Positions 36,247-47,962 of a DNA stretch of 64,000 nt are shown here, piece by piece. Numbering within the stretch: position 1 is the first letter of the stretch; the number at the start of each line of letters is the position of its first letter. This stretch comes from Bradysia coprophila. Taxonomy: Eukaryota; Arthropoda; Insecta; Diptera; Sciaridae. The notes under the pieces were generated by a model that worked only from the letters and a program-made list of their open reading frames with translations, did no database searches and had not been told where the DNA came from. The position numbers and the translations under genes were made by a program. The stretch is from positions 2,046,390-2,110,389 of the forward strand of contig NW_023503409.1 in assembly GCF_014529535.1 (NCBI RefSeq). Direction: 5' to 3'.

Positions 36247-36557
36247 GTTCAATTACGCAATGTGTGGAAATATTGCGAAATCACATAATGGTGTGATAGT
36301 TAACTTTCAATAGTTGACCATCAAATGTCGAACAATCTAGTAGCTAGCGGATCATACATTTTAATCAGTCAATTCATGACGCTCGTCCAGTTAACATCTC
36401 CACTAAAACATTCTCCCTTTAGCGGAGATGTTAACTAGACGAGCGTCACGACTTGACTGATTAAAATGTATGATCCGCTAGCCCTACATTGTTCGACATT
36501 TGACAGTTGACTATTATGTGATTTCACAATTTTACCATAAATTTCGTAATTGAATTT
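36247..36557. repeat. Imperfect palindrome of about 310 bp
   Basis: The two arms (about 36247-36400 and 36421-36557) are reverse complements with few differences. The innermost part (GCTAGCGGATCATACATTTT on the left) is nearly perfect around a loop of about 20 bases. RNA or single-stranded DNA from here would form a very long hairpin. The outer arms start with TTCAATTACG. No duplication is recognised at the borders. Confidence 0.8.
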
Positions 36558-37163
36558 ATGTAATAAGGACTACTGCGATTGTGGCGATTGTAATAGCAAT
36601 TACACTCAACTACGAAATGAGTGGAAATATTGCGAAAAATGTAGTTTAGGAACGTGCGAGTCTATTGCTAACGCGCCTGCCGCGTCAATCTCCTCTTGTT
36701 TTTTGTTATGAAATGTCAGGTTTCCCCGAACGATATATATTTTGAATGAATTTTTCCATGACTATATGATTGACCAAATTTCATATGGTGAATGTGAAGT
36801 TTGAATTTTTTCACGTAAATTGATGTGTTTTGTCTATATCAGTTGTCCGGTGCACAAAACGTTGTTCGTACCTGGTAGGACTGGTAAAAAAATCGTCATT
36901 TCCTGTCTTGGTACGAAATAGTATGTTGTGTTACAATTATTGTAATGTTGATTTAAAAAAAATCTCATTACAATACGTGTAACATATCAAGCTTTGTGCC
37001 AACCGAGAATTGAAATAGACAAATGCCCAAAAAATCATAATTTGCATTGTAAACAATCACTCTTCAAATTTGATCGATCACATTGCTTTGCATTTTCTAA
37101 AACGAATGCTGTAATAACTCATACAAATTCCATAACAACAGTGCTTTGAGTGTTGAAATATCC

Positions 37164-37344
37164 CAAGGCTGTATACTTTGGGGAGGTCACGCAGATCGCT
37201 ATTTTATTAGATACGCGGGAACACACCTTTTCCATACAAACAAATTCACCAAAATTGAATTTGTATGGCGTGGTGAATTTTATGTATGAAACGTGGTGGT
37301 CGCGTATCTGCATCTGCGTGACCTCCCCAAAGTATACAGCCTTG
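37164..37344. mobile_element. Mutator-like MITE, 181 bp, with 9-bp TSD
   Basis: The whole element is a long imperfect palindrome with ends CAAGGCTGTATACTTTGGGG. It is flanked by exact 9-base direct repeats GAAATATCC (37155-37163 and 37345-37353). Nine-base duplications are typical of Mutator-like elements. A second copy of 186 bases lies at 59794-59979 with its own 9-base duplication, which confirms the borders. Confidence 0.92.
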
Positions 37345-38524
37345 GAAATATCCCATCAAACTGGTGTTGAAATTTTCGACTTTTCAATCTAGTTATCGGT
37401 ATCGAAATCCGTCGTATTTCAATTCTCGGTGGCACAAAATACATTGTTCATTCGCACGCAACCAACATTTTTTTATCCGAAAATTTTGATTTTTGGAGGA
37501 GAGTGGCTTTCATCAATTTCGCGATGTTTCATAATTTTATCGATTTTCTTCTGAACAAGATCCTTGAGACATTACACACATTTTCATTAAAGTTTCACTC
37601 ACATTTTAGTATTTTTTCAAAAATTTATTTGAATAGTTAAAGTTACTCTAAATTTGGATATATCTACTTAAAATTTTGAGTTGGAAATACCTAAACGAAA
37701 ATTCACAAATATTCGTAAATGGCAAAACTTCTTGTTCGATGAACTCTGGAAATATTTGTTTAAAAAAAAAAATATTTAAATTTCGATTCTTAAATAATTC
37801 TGAATTTAGTGAACCTTTATATCGAATCATCGGGTCGGAAGAAGCTAATTCCTCTTTTTCCTTTTTCCGCTCTGTCGACTGTATCACAGTCGATTCCTAT
37901 GTTGATGTCCCATAATGCCGTGAGTGTCGTAAGCCTTGCAGGCAGCCAGCGCTTTCGATCTTATTTCATTTCCGATTTCACGGTGCTTTTCCTGGACCGA
38001 CTGCAGGACTTTTTCGTAAGTGATTTTCCTTGACCTGTTCCTTGATCCTGTTTTAAGTAAAATTGACATTTCAATGAAATTTACGAACTATGTAAACTAA
38101 CTAAAAGATGTTGGAAGTGGAGCAGATTCAAATTTGGTAATGTGCCAATAGTGGTGAAAAGTGTTTGGCTGTGAAAAAAGTGATGAAAATTCGAGATCTG
38201 TCACATTTTTTATCAACAGAATATTTTAAGTCAGTAAAAAAGTGCAGGTCAGCATACAAATTGCAGGCTGATAGTATCATGCAGAATATGCTTTGCTTAT
38301 TTGCTTACATGGCTTACATGGCTTACATGACGTCTTATGAGTGTTAATGATAGGAGCAGTGATTAGGATGTTGTCATCGAGTACTTTACTGTACAGCAAA
38401 AATGTTATGCTTATGTACTTAAGCGGCATAAATAATTATTTCTTAACTCAGTGTCGAAAAGTATAAATTGGCATAAATAACTAATGAAATAAAACACTGA
38501 CCATTATATGCATGCCTATATGCA

Positions 38525-38592
38525 CAAGGTTCTGAAAGAACAGGTTAAAGGATCAACTCAGAAGTGTCGTAACCTGTTCTTTCAGAACCTTG
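38525..38592. mobile_element. Minimal hAT-like hairpin, 68 bp
   Basis: Perfect 23-base inverted repeats (CAAGGTTCTGAAAGAACAGG...) surround a 22-base loop. The ends are the same as those of the 234-bp element at 27940, so this is an extreme internal-deletion copy. No 8-base duplication is recognisable. Confidence 0.8.
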
Positions 38593-38802
38593 TGAATATA
38601 CTCCTATTCAAATACTACCATGACCTGACCATATGGACAGCTAATTTTCAGTTCAATTTGATTGAAGAAAACAGTGAAAAAGAGCACTGACAATCCATGA
38701 AATGTCACTCCACATTGCTTTATTTTCTCGTTTCGCGTCGTGAATCGTATATAAATTTGAACATTTGGTAAATGTTTTAGATAAAATATATAAACCCTAA
38801 CG

Positions 38803-41800
38803 ATGGAGGAGCTTAAGCAATTGGAGCATTTGTCGTTGGTGTCAAAAATCTGCACAGAATTGGATAATCATTTGGGCTTGAACGACAAAGATTTGGCAGA
38901 GTTCATCATTGCATTGGCTGAGAAGCACCAAACATTCGCCGACTTCAAGAAAGTGCTAATCGAAAATGGGGCAGAATTCCCGGACTCGTTCATTACGAAC
39001 TTGTTGCGAATAATTCAGTTGATGAAGCCACCAGCGAATAGTTCACAAAAACCACTGAAATTTACGGAGAAGACCCAAGAATTGGCATTCAAGTTTCCCG
39101 GCCTAGCTATAGCGAATGATCCTCGCTCGAAAGAAGAAGAAGATGATGATGACAAGAAAGACGTCAAAAAAGCTGAAGCATCGGTTGCTGATGATATGAT
39201 GGCTCAGCTGGAATCATTCGCACCCAAAACAAAAGACGACCAGGAACCTACAGCTGGCGCATCTAGTTCAATTAAGGATGAAAAGTCAAGTCGGGATAAA
39301 CGAAGAAGTCGATCAAGAGAACGCAGTAGTTCAAGAGAATATCGTCGAGAACACAATGACAAGAGAAAAGCACGACCACGTTCCAGAGATAGACGAGAAA
39401 GAAGCCGTTCCAGGGATAGACGAGAAAGAAGCCGTTCAAGGGATAGACGTGAAAGAAGCCGTTCCAAAGATCGTCGTAGGCATCGAAGTAGATCACCAAA
39501 AGATCGTAGACGCAGAAGTCCGAGTCCACGGCGTAGAAGTAGATCGCGTCATCGTCGAAGTCGTTCTCGCGGCAGAGATGACCGATCACGCCGAAACCGA
39601 TCTCCTCAGCGATCGAAACGCAGTGAAACCCCACTACCGGACGATCCGGAACCAGGAAAAATTTATTCGGGACGAGTGGCCAATATCGTTCCATTTGGCT
39701 GTTTTGTTCAGATTCTTGGGTTGAAGAAAAAGTGGGAAGGTTTGGTACATATATCACAATTGAGATCGGAAGGACGTGTAGTGGATGTAACCGAAGTGGT
39801 TTCTCGTGGACAAACGGTGAAAGTGAAGGTAATGTCAATTGCCGGCCAAAAAGTATCATTGTCGATGAAAGAGGTTGATCAGGACAATGGAAAAGATCTC
39901 AATCCAGCATCGCACGGTCACTTGAAGCCGGAAAATGATGCGCGCGATCGCAATCCTGATCGACCTGTTGGCGGCACAGCGATGTTGCATCTTCAAGGGA
40001 ACATGGACGGTGAAGAAGACCAAACGAGAAAACGTGTCACCAGAATTTCAAGTCCAGAGCGATGGGAAATTAAACAAATGATTTCGTCCGGAGTGATTGA
40101 TCGAAGTGAACTGCCTGATTTTGACGACGAAACTGGACTCCTACCGAAAGATGAAGACGACGAAGCAGATATTGAAATCGAAATTGTTGAAGAGGAACCA
40201 CCATTTTTGCAAGGTCACGGTCGAGCATTGAATGATCTCTCACCAGTAAGAATAGTGAAGAATCCAGACGGTTCTTTGGCTCAAGCTGCGATGATGCAAT
40301 CGGCATTGGCGAAAGAGAGACGAGAACAGAAAATGTTGCAGAGGGAACAAGAAATGGATACCATTCCGACGAGCTTGAATAAAAACTGGATCGATCCACT
40401 GCCCGATGGTACGGATGAAGACAATGAATACAACATTTATTCATCGGTAATTAATCTTTTTCGCTTTAATTTAGATGACAGCCGAGCGTTAGCAGCAAAC
40501 GTTCGTGGTGTTGGAATGGCTCCGCAAGAGGTACCAGAGTGGAAAAAACATGTAATTGGTGGTAAGAAGTCGTCGTTTGGCAAGAAGACTGACCTGACAT
40601 TGATCGAGCAACGGCAATCATTGCCAATATTTAAGCTTCGCGATGACTTGATAAAGGCAGTCACAGATAATCAAATTTTAATTGTGATTGGCGAAACTGG
40701 TTCAGGTATGCTACTCCCCCTTTAATACAACTGAAATTGAATTGAAGCCTAAATCGACTGAAAATTCTAAATATTTTGCCATTTCAGGTAAAACCACTCA
40801 AATCACTCAGTACTTAGCGGAATGTGGATTCACCGCACGTGGAAAAATTGGATGCACTCAACCGAGACGTGTGGCGGCCATGTCAGTCGCTAAACGTGTA
40901 GCTGAGGAGTTTGGTTGTCGTCTGGGCCAGGAAGTAGGATACACCATTCGTTTCGAAGATTGCACCAGTCCAGAAACAGTCATAAAATACATGACAGACG
41001 GCATGTTGTTGCGAGAATGTTTGATGGATTTCGATTTGAAATCTTATTCGGTCATCATGTTGGATGAGGCCCATGAACGAACAATTCACACGGACGTTCT
41101 ATTTGGTTTGTTAAAACAAGCCGTTCAGAAGCGACCTGAAATCAAATTGATTGTAACATCTGCAACGCTCGACGCTGTCAAATTTTCGCAATATTTCTTT
41201 GAAGCGCCAATTTTCACCATACCCGGTCGAACGTTTCCTGTCGAAGTTCTTTATACCAAGGAACCGGAAACCGACTATTTGGACGCGTCACTCATCACTG
41301 TCATGCAAATTCATTTACGAGAACCGCCTGGTGATGTTTTACTCTTTTTAACTGGTCACGAAGAGATTGACACTGCCTGCGAAATCCTCTACGAACGAAT
41401 GAAGTCGTTGGGTCCAGATGTACCGGAATTGATCATTTTACCAGTTTATTCAGCGTTGCCATCTGAAATGCAGACTCGAATTTTCGATCCTGCACCTGCT
41501 GGCAGTCGTAAAGTAGTAATTGCCACAAATATTGCAGAAACATCGTTAACAATCGATGGAATTTACTACGTCGTGGATCCAGGTATGTTTTCGGAGATAG
41601 CAATTGAGTTAACAGATTCGGTGACTGTAATTTTGCTAATTCTTTTTTGTTTCTTTGTTAAAGGTTTTGTGAAGCAGAAGGTCTATAACTCGAAGACTGG
41701 AATGGATTCCTTGGTGGTAACACCAATATCTCAAGCGGCTGCCAAACAACGAGCTGGAAGAGCCGGGCGTACAGGTCCAGGCAAATGTTATCGTTTGTAT

Positions 41801-42757
41801 ACCGAACGAGCATACAGAGACGAAATGCTTCCAACACCTGTACCAGAAATACAGAGAACGAATCTGGCTACCACAGTACTGCAACTGAAAACAATGGGAA
41901 TCAATGACTTGCTGCATTTTGATTTTATGGATGCTCCACCCGTTGAATCGTTGGTGATGGCACTGGAGCAACTGCATTCACTTTCTGCCCTTGATGACGA
42001 AGGATTGCTTACACGACTCGGTCGACGAATGGCCGAATTTCCATTAGAGCCCAATCTGTCGAAAATGTTAATTATGTCGGTGGCATTGCAGTGTTCCGAT
42101 GAGGTGTTGACCATCGTTTCAATGCTCAGCGTTCAAAATGTTTTTTATAGACCGAAAGACAAACAGTCACTGGCTGATCAAAAGAAAGCGAAATTCAATC
42201 AATCTGAAGGCGATCACTTGACATTGCTCGCCGTGTACAACAGCTGGAAGAACAACAAATTTTCAAATGCTTGGTGTTACGAAAATTTTGTTCAGATTCG
42301 AACGTTGAAACGGGCACAGGACGTGAGAAAACAATTGCTGGGAATAATGGATCGACATAAGCTGGATGTTGTTTCAGCCGGAAAGAATACTGTTCGCATT
42401 CAAAAAGCCATTTGTTCTGGTTTCTTCAGAAATGCATCGAAAAAAGACCCACAAGAAGGATACCGGACACTGGTCGATTCTCAGGTCGTTTACATTCATC
42501 CGTCAAGTGCTCTATTTAATAGGCAACCGGAATGGGTCGTCTACCATGAATTGGTGCAAACTACAAAGGAATATATGCGTGAGGTGACAACAATCGATCC
42601 GAAGTGGCTGGTTGAATTTGCTTCGTCATTTTTCCGATTCTCAGATCCTACGAAGCTAAGTAAATTTAAGAAGAACCAGCGTCTGGAACCTTTGTACAAC
42701 AAGTACGAGGAACCTAATGCTTGGAGAATTTCGAGGGTGAGACGTCGACGTAATTAG
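38803..42757 (+). CDS. pea: ATP-dependent RNA helicase DHX8/Prp22
   Basis: Three exons (38803-40705, 40788-41582, 41664-42757) encode 1263 residues. In order: an N-terminal helical domain ([20 protein letters not shown]), an Arg/Ser-rich region (about 165-275), an S1 RNA-binding domain (about 280-357, [20 protein letters not shown]), then the DEAH helicase core with GETGSGKT split by intron 1, [50 protein letters not shown] and [18 protein letters not shown]. The helicase-associated and OB domains end with [24 protein letters not shown]. Prp22/DHX8 releases spliced mRNA from the spliceosome. The length and every motif match the family. Intron 2 (81 bases) has no stop and keeps frame. AATAAA lies at 42763. 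Confidence 0.97.
39384..39466 (+). repeat. 27-bp tandem repeat coding RS motifs in DHX8
   Basis: Three near-identical 27-base units encode RDRRERSRS three times in a row, followed by a diverged unit. Copy number could vary between alleles without breaking the frame. This is part of the Arg/Ser domain. Confidence 0.85.
41583..41663 (+). other. DHX8 intron 2, in frame and without stop
   Basis: A GTATGT...AAAG intron of 81 bases. If kept in the mRNA it would add 27 hydrophobic residues inside the helicase core, between VVDPG and FVKQK. The family alignment shows that it is removed in the functional form. Confidence 0.85.
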
Positions 42758-43798
42758 ATGGAAATAAACTTGAATTGGATGAACTTACTCGTTTGCATTT
42801 TGAAGATACTAAAATTAACTTTAAAAAATTTCGGGTTTTCCAGTGGAAAATCCAGAAAATTGGTCATACCGCTCATATAATAGGTTGAACCGCGCCTTGG
42901 ATTTTCACCATTTTTTAAATGTAAGTTGTGAATCGTTGTTTAATTTGACTTAATCTTGCTCCAGAAGGGTCGTAAAAATCGTTTTTCATCAACACTTCCA
43001 ACAAGACAAATCTGAGCAACTAAAGCAGCTCTCTAACCAGCATACAAAGAAATTATGGAGTTCTGAATTCGAACAGTGTCAACTTGCAAATTTCAGTTTG
43101 TTAGAAGCGTAATAACAGTGAAATGAATACAGTTTACAGGCGGATACTGTCCGAATTTAATTTAGCTCTCATAACTTTCTAAACAAGGTGTATGCGGTTG
43201 CAAGAGAGCTGCTTTGGAACAACTCAAATTGTGTATGATACTTCAGTGAAGTATTACTTCACTAGAGACGCAGAAGGAACAGGCTAAAACATCTACGAAA
43301 GCGATTAACTTAATTAAGTCAGCTGAAGTTTCGTCTGAGTTTCCCACAGTCACACTACGTTAAAAGTGATGCAAACAAAACATGAAAGCCTTCTCTTCAC
43401 ATTTTTCATAAAATTGCTAAAGCTTCTTAAACAGTGTAGTGGCCCAATCCTGTTAGTTATTGATTACCCCCTGGAGACCATTTCTCTGTGAGCCACAGCA
43501 TCACAGTAAGTTTTTTTTGAGAAAAAGTTGTTCTAAAAAATTCCTCAGGATCTAGAGACCTACAACAAGCTTTTAATGGATGAAATGCTCAGCATTCATG
43601 GGTAGATGACAAAATATGTCCAACGAAGTAGTTTAAAAAAAACCGTTTTGTGTTTGAAACGATCACGCTCCCATTTTATTCATAATCCATCATAATTTTT
43701 TGAAGTACAGCTAGAGCTCATTAAACGAATCGACTGAACTTGTATTTCACTCATTTCAGTCATCTTCTACAAAATCTTACAAATTAAAATAGCCCTCC
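42758..43798. other. Intergenic region between converging DHX8 and Prp19
   Basis: No gene is supported. A weak inverted repeat (AAAGCAGCTCTCTAACC near 43020, opposite sense near 43195-43220) encloses about 200 bases and may be an old foldback. Otherwise plain AT-rich sequence. Confidence 0.55.
42763..42768 (+). terminator. Poly-A signal of DHX8
   Basis: AATAAA starts six bases after the stop codon, implying a very short 3' UTR. Confidence 0.5.
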
Positions 43799-45746
43799 TT
43801 ATTCCACCCCATACAATTTGAGCGTACGATCCATGCTTGTCGATGCCAAATACTGCGCATTTTTACCGAAGCGAACACCGGTTGCTAGAGCCGTATGATC
43901 ACTGAATACCTGCAGCTCTTGCCACTGTTTGCATTGGTAAATCCTTGAAACGAAAATTCACCCATTGGAATACGGAAAAAAATTTGAACAAAAATAAATC
44001 AATTTACCTGACATCGGTACCGGCAATAGCCAAATATGTACCACTCTGGTCGAAGCACAAATCCTTGACTTCGTAACCATCGTCCAGTTGAATGGTCTTG
44101 AAATTTTTCAATTTTCTCAAATCCCAAAGTTTAACGCAAGCATCATAAGCTGCGGTGGCCAGATAGTAACCATTTTCCGAAAACGAAATTGCCGAAATGG
44201 AACCCGTATGTCCCGGGAAATTGGCCACATTACTCTGCTCCTTCAAATCCCAAATCTTTACTCGAGAATCGTCAGCGCCCGTTCCGAAAATCAATCCGTC
44301 AGGATGGAATTGGGCAGTAGTTAATCCAGCCTCGGCAGTATCGATTACCTGTTGTTCGATTAAATTTATAAAATTTTCAATTTTCTTCTTTGAATTCGGA
44401 GGGTTCTACCTTAGTTAACAAACGTCCGGTACGAATATCGGAGAAAGCCCAATGTTTGTCAGATGATGTGGATAGTATGTAATCACCAGTCGGATGAAGT
44501 GACAATCCAGTTACTGGACCCGAATGGCAACTCAATAGCAATTGAGTTTGGGACCTGTTGAAAGTGGAACATAAAATTCAGGTGACGATTGGTAACATAG
44601 TGTGAATACGCTTACGTTGGAACATGCCAGATACGGATCGATGTATCAGGAGATGCAGTAATGACCGTATCTTCTTCAGCATGATAAATGACTTTGGTAA
44701 CCTTTTTGGTGTGTCCCTTCAAAACTGCCACGATTTGTTCCGTATCCTTGTTGAAAACAGTTGCGTTCTTATCGTTTCCGCCAGTAACCAACTTGCTGTG
44801 ATCAGAACTGTTGATATCCAACGTCAAAATACCAGGAATACTTGCGGAATGTAGACCCTAAACATTGAAATTACGTTATTCGTGGCAATAGTGGTGGGTG
44901 AATCAGTATATTCTTAACTTACTGGATGTGATGCCAAAATTCTGAAGTTACGAACTTGCTCTGGAGTGTATAACTCTTCTGGCACATTACGACCACGTCG
45001 TTTACGCTCTTGTGTAAGAACGGTTGCCTTGTCTTGCAACTTTTGGATAACATCCTCTGTCATACCGATCTGTTCAGCAGCCTGGTTTTCAGCTCCATTA
45101 ACTTCCATTCTATGAGATTGTTGTTGCATAGCACTGGATAAAATGCCAGCTTGAGGTTTCAGAGTGGCCAAAGCTTCACGTGCAGCAGTTACTTCCTTGT
45201 TTAGACGTGCTATGACTCGACACGCCGCATCGTGTTGATATAAAGCGTGACTAAGCTCTTGACGAGCGGTTTGCAACTGTTGCCGTTGAGTGAACGTGTG
45301 CAACATCAGTGCATCCCATTCGTCCTGCATGGTTTTTAAAGTAGCTGGAATGCTAGTTGCACTCGGTGGCTTCGGCTTAACGATTGGTGGTGCTGTTTTA
45401 AATGCCAAAGAAAAAGTTGAAAGAATTTCTCGGAAGTCTGCCGAAAGACACTCGCTTCACTCCAACTGAACTTACTTTTAATTTCAATTAATTCTTCGAC
45501 CTTCAGCTCTTTACCATTAACTGGATCGCATCCATTCTCCAAAATATACTTTTCAATTATACGTCTCTCAAATATAGCCCCAGATAAAGGTGAAATCACC
45601 GGCTGTTCGGGCACTTCATTTGTTACTGAAACAACAAACAAAAATCAATCGAAGCCCTTAATATAACCTTAAAATATTTCACTCTGCGATTTCACACGAA
45701 ATTGACCGCATTTCTATGAAAACTTACTTGAACAAATTAAAGCCAT
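43799..45746 (-). CDS. Prp19: Pre-mRNA-processing factor 19 (Prp19)
   Basis: Seven exons (45746-45728, 45625-45476, 45392-44923, 44857-44616, 44554-44410, 44348-44008, 43943-43799) encode 503 residues, the usual family length. Domains in order: U-box ([34 protein letters not shown], residues 1-70), a central coiled coil used for tetramer formation ([17 protein letters not shown]..., about 70-135), and a seven-blade WD40 propeller from about residue 215 ([67 protein letters not shown]). Prp19 is the ubiquitin ligase core of the NineTeen complex, which activates the spliceosome and acts in DNA damage responses. The first coding exon holds only six codons. It converges on DHX8, another spliceosome component. 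Confidence 0.96.
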
Positions 45747-46750
45747 TTTTGGTTTGTTGTTCGCTGTGTTTTAGGTGCAAAATGAAATGTATTTTTTATT
45801 TATCACGATTAAGCGAGTCGTCGGAATGAAAACAAGCACTCTCTTGCTTACTGTTAAACACACGTTTGCCAACGTAAAATGAGAAAAATTTCTGCCAGGC
45901 ACTGAGGGCTGTCAACAATGTCAAATAATGACATGACATATGTTCGAATGTGTGTAGCCATACACATATACATACAAAGCATACCGGCGGCTGCTTATTT
46001 GAAAAGAGATCAAAGATCTGCAGAACACTTCATGTTTATTAAGATTTCATCCTTTTTTCCTTTATGAAACACGTCTTGTCGACTCTCCTGTAGGCATGGG
46101 CGATAATGAAAATGATTATCGATAATTATCAATTATCGATAATCGATAATTATCGACTTTTTTTTATCGAAAATTATCAAAAAAATATCGATAATCGGTA
46201 AATATTGATATTTTGATAATTATCAAGATATCGATAATTCGATATATCGATATTTCGGTCCGAAAATCCGATATTTATCGATATATTCCGATATATCGGT
46301 ATATTATCATGAATTTTCAGATAAATATCAAAATATCGATATTTTGATAATTATCGAATTTCGATATTTTGATAATTATCGAATTTCGATATTTTGATAA
46401 TTATCGATAATTATTAAATTATCGATAACGATATGATTAATGGATTATCGATAATTTCTTTCGATTGATATTATCGATAATTTTGAACGCCTCCCATCCC
46501 TACTCTCCTGCTTTACAAACTCGTCTTTTTTTTGTTAAGTAAACAAATTTTATTTCAGAACGATAAAATTTAGAAAATCTATAAAATCTTAGCTAACAGC
46601 CAAAGATGTTTAAAAAAAATGTAATAGTAACATCATGACACTGAACAAAGCTTGGCTCAGTGCTAATGGTAATATACAAAAATCATTTTTCTGCACTCGA
46701 GTCCATCTAGGACTCTACACTCATTGAGTTCTCCACTTACTTCATGTTGA
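45747..46750. other. Intergenic region with a TATCGATA-rich tract
   Basis: It holds the Prp19 promoter at its left side and the simple-sequence tract at 46094-46487. No gene. Confidence 0.6.
46094..46487. repeat. Degenerate TATCGATAATTATCGAT tract, about 390 bp
   Basis: Nearly the whole tract is built of ATCGAT, GATAATTATC and ATATCGAT variants, self-complementary at every scale. Many units contain TATCGATA, the core DRE bound by the insect factor DREF. It lies 350 bases upstream of the Prp19 start. It may be simple-sequence expansion, a satellite seed, or a regulatory or insulator tract. Confidence 0.85.
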
Positions 46751-47962
46751 TCAGATTCTAGTCGAAATAAATGCAATCTTTTCCCTCAAGTTGCGCAGTA
46801 TCGGATGATTTTCTTCCAAAACTGTAGCCTGAACGGTGTAAATATTTTCACACAGTTCCATTGCTTCTAGATATTTTCTAAGCTGAAGCGTCACAAATGC
46901 CAACTCATTCATTGTTCTTAACAGCATTGTCTCGGTTGGTAAACAATTTTCTTTCAGAAGTAAGTACAATTGCTTGTACACTTTATATGAAGGATCCAAG
47001 CAACGTGCTTGAAGCGCAGATGCGGCCAGACGTTGCATTTCAGGAAATAGTAATGAAGCGGCCGGTGCAATAGAATTTTCCTTTTCTACATCATAGGCCT
47101 GTCGGAAAATTTCGATGCCCTCGTCACACTTTCCCTGCCGCACCATAGCTTTACCGATATTGAACATGACTTTGACTATGGACGACGCGTCGTTTTCTCC
47201 GTGACTTTTCCTCATTTCCAAAATTTCTTGGTACAATTTTATCGCCCCATCAAATTTTCCTTGCTCGCTCAGAGTAAAAGCAAGATGGTCCATAGTTCGG
47301 AGGCGTTCTGGATCATCCGGTTTTAAAGTGATTTTTTGGATATCGCAAACCTTTTGATAAATTTCAGCAGCGGCATTCAACCTTTTCTGCCCAATTAGGG
47401 CAAGGGCCATCGACATCATTGTAGTAATTAAAATAGGATCGTTCGGTTCACATCTATTTTTTTGAGCGTCATATACTTTTTGGTACATGTCCACAGCTTC
47501 ATCGTACCGTCCTAACTCCGATAGTGTCACAGCCATATTGTTCATTGTAGCTAGTAATTGTGGATCTTGTGGAGATAATTTGTTCTTGTTGATGTCATAA
47601 ACTTTTTGTTGAACTTTAACGGCTTCCTCCGGGCGACCAAGATCAGCTAATATAACAGCCATGTTATCCATTGTATGAAGTAGCAGAGGATCGTCAGCAC
47701 TCAATTTTACTGTCTGAATCTCAAGGATTTGTTGGTACAATTTTAGCGAATCGTCTAGTTTTCCTTGACCACCCATAGCAATGGCTAATTTATGCATTGT
47801 TTCGAGAAGTGTGGGGTCGTTAGCAGGCAATTCTGCCTTTTGATCGTTGTAGAGCGTCTGCAGTCTATTCACTTTGTCGTCGTATTGGGATTGATCAGCC
47901 GAAGTCGGACGATTCATTTGAATTTGAAAAGCGGACGACGATGTTGGCTCAGTTGAATCCAT
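46751..47962 (-). CDS. Tetratricopeptide-repeat protein, kinesin light chain-like
   Basis: An intronless gene of 403 residues. After a polar start it has eight or nine TPR units with a 42-residue period, of the form LLxTMxxMAxxLxxxGRxxEAxxxYQKVYDxQKxxLxPDDP, the long-linker class of kinesin light chain and related bacterial or plant proteins. There is no signal peptide, no membrane segment and no heptad-repeat N terminus, so it is not kinesin light chain itself. It should be a cytoplasmic protein-binding scaffold. No partner can be named. The lack of introns, unlike most neighbours, is compatible with a retrocopy or acquired origin. Confidence 0.75.
   Translation of the reverse strand: MDSTEPTSSSAFQIQMNRPTSADQSQYDDKVNRLQTLYNDQKAELPANDPTLLETMHKLAIAMGGQGKLDDSLKLYQQILEIQTVKLSADDPLLLHTMDNMAVILADLGRPEEAVKVQQKVYDINKNKLSPQDPQLLATMNNMAVTLSELGRYDEAVDMYQKVYDAQKNRCEPNDPILITTMMSMALALIGQKRLNAAAEIYQKVCDIQKITLKPDDPERLRTMDHLAFTLSEQGKFDGAIKLYQEILEMRKSHGENDASSIVKVMFNIGKAMVRQGKCDEGIEIFRQAYDVEKENSIAPAASLLFPEMQRLAASALQARCLDPSYKVYKQLYLLLKENCLPTETMLLRTMNELAFVTLQLRKYLEAMELCENIYTVQATVLEENHPILRNLREKIAFISTRI

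Larger units (their letters stand above)
35695..36861. mobile_element. Possible composite non-autonomous DNA element
   Basis: TTTGTGCACCGGGCAACTGA at the left end is matched in reverse at the right end (TCAGTTGTCCGGTGCACAAA, one mismatch). Just outside the left end and just inside the right end another inverted block (AAAATTCAAACTTCACATTC) occurs, so the order of the blocks has been rearranged. The interior has runs of TCCG/TCTG, a 135-base-period direct repeat and a large palindrome. There is no transposase frame. Exact borders and superfamily are uncertain. Confidence 0.45.
35080..38802. other. Repeat island between the F-box and DHX8 genes
   Basis: 3.7 kb without a supported gene. It contains a likely composite non-autonomous element (35695-36861), a 310-base palindrome (36247-36557), a Mutator-like MITE (37164-37344) and a minimal hAT-like hairpin (38525-38592). 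The last 150 bases should hold the DHX8 promoter. Confidence 0.65.

Noticed and set aside
40445-40475. Possible tiny intron in DHX8 (GTAATT...TTTAG)
   Set aside because: About 27-30 bases, and removal would break the frame; read-through stays open and continues into conserved sequence.
46094-46487. Repeat tract considered as a CRISPR array
   Set aside because: No regular repeat-spacer structure; units are degenerate palindromes in a eukaryotic genome.
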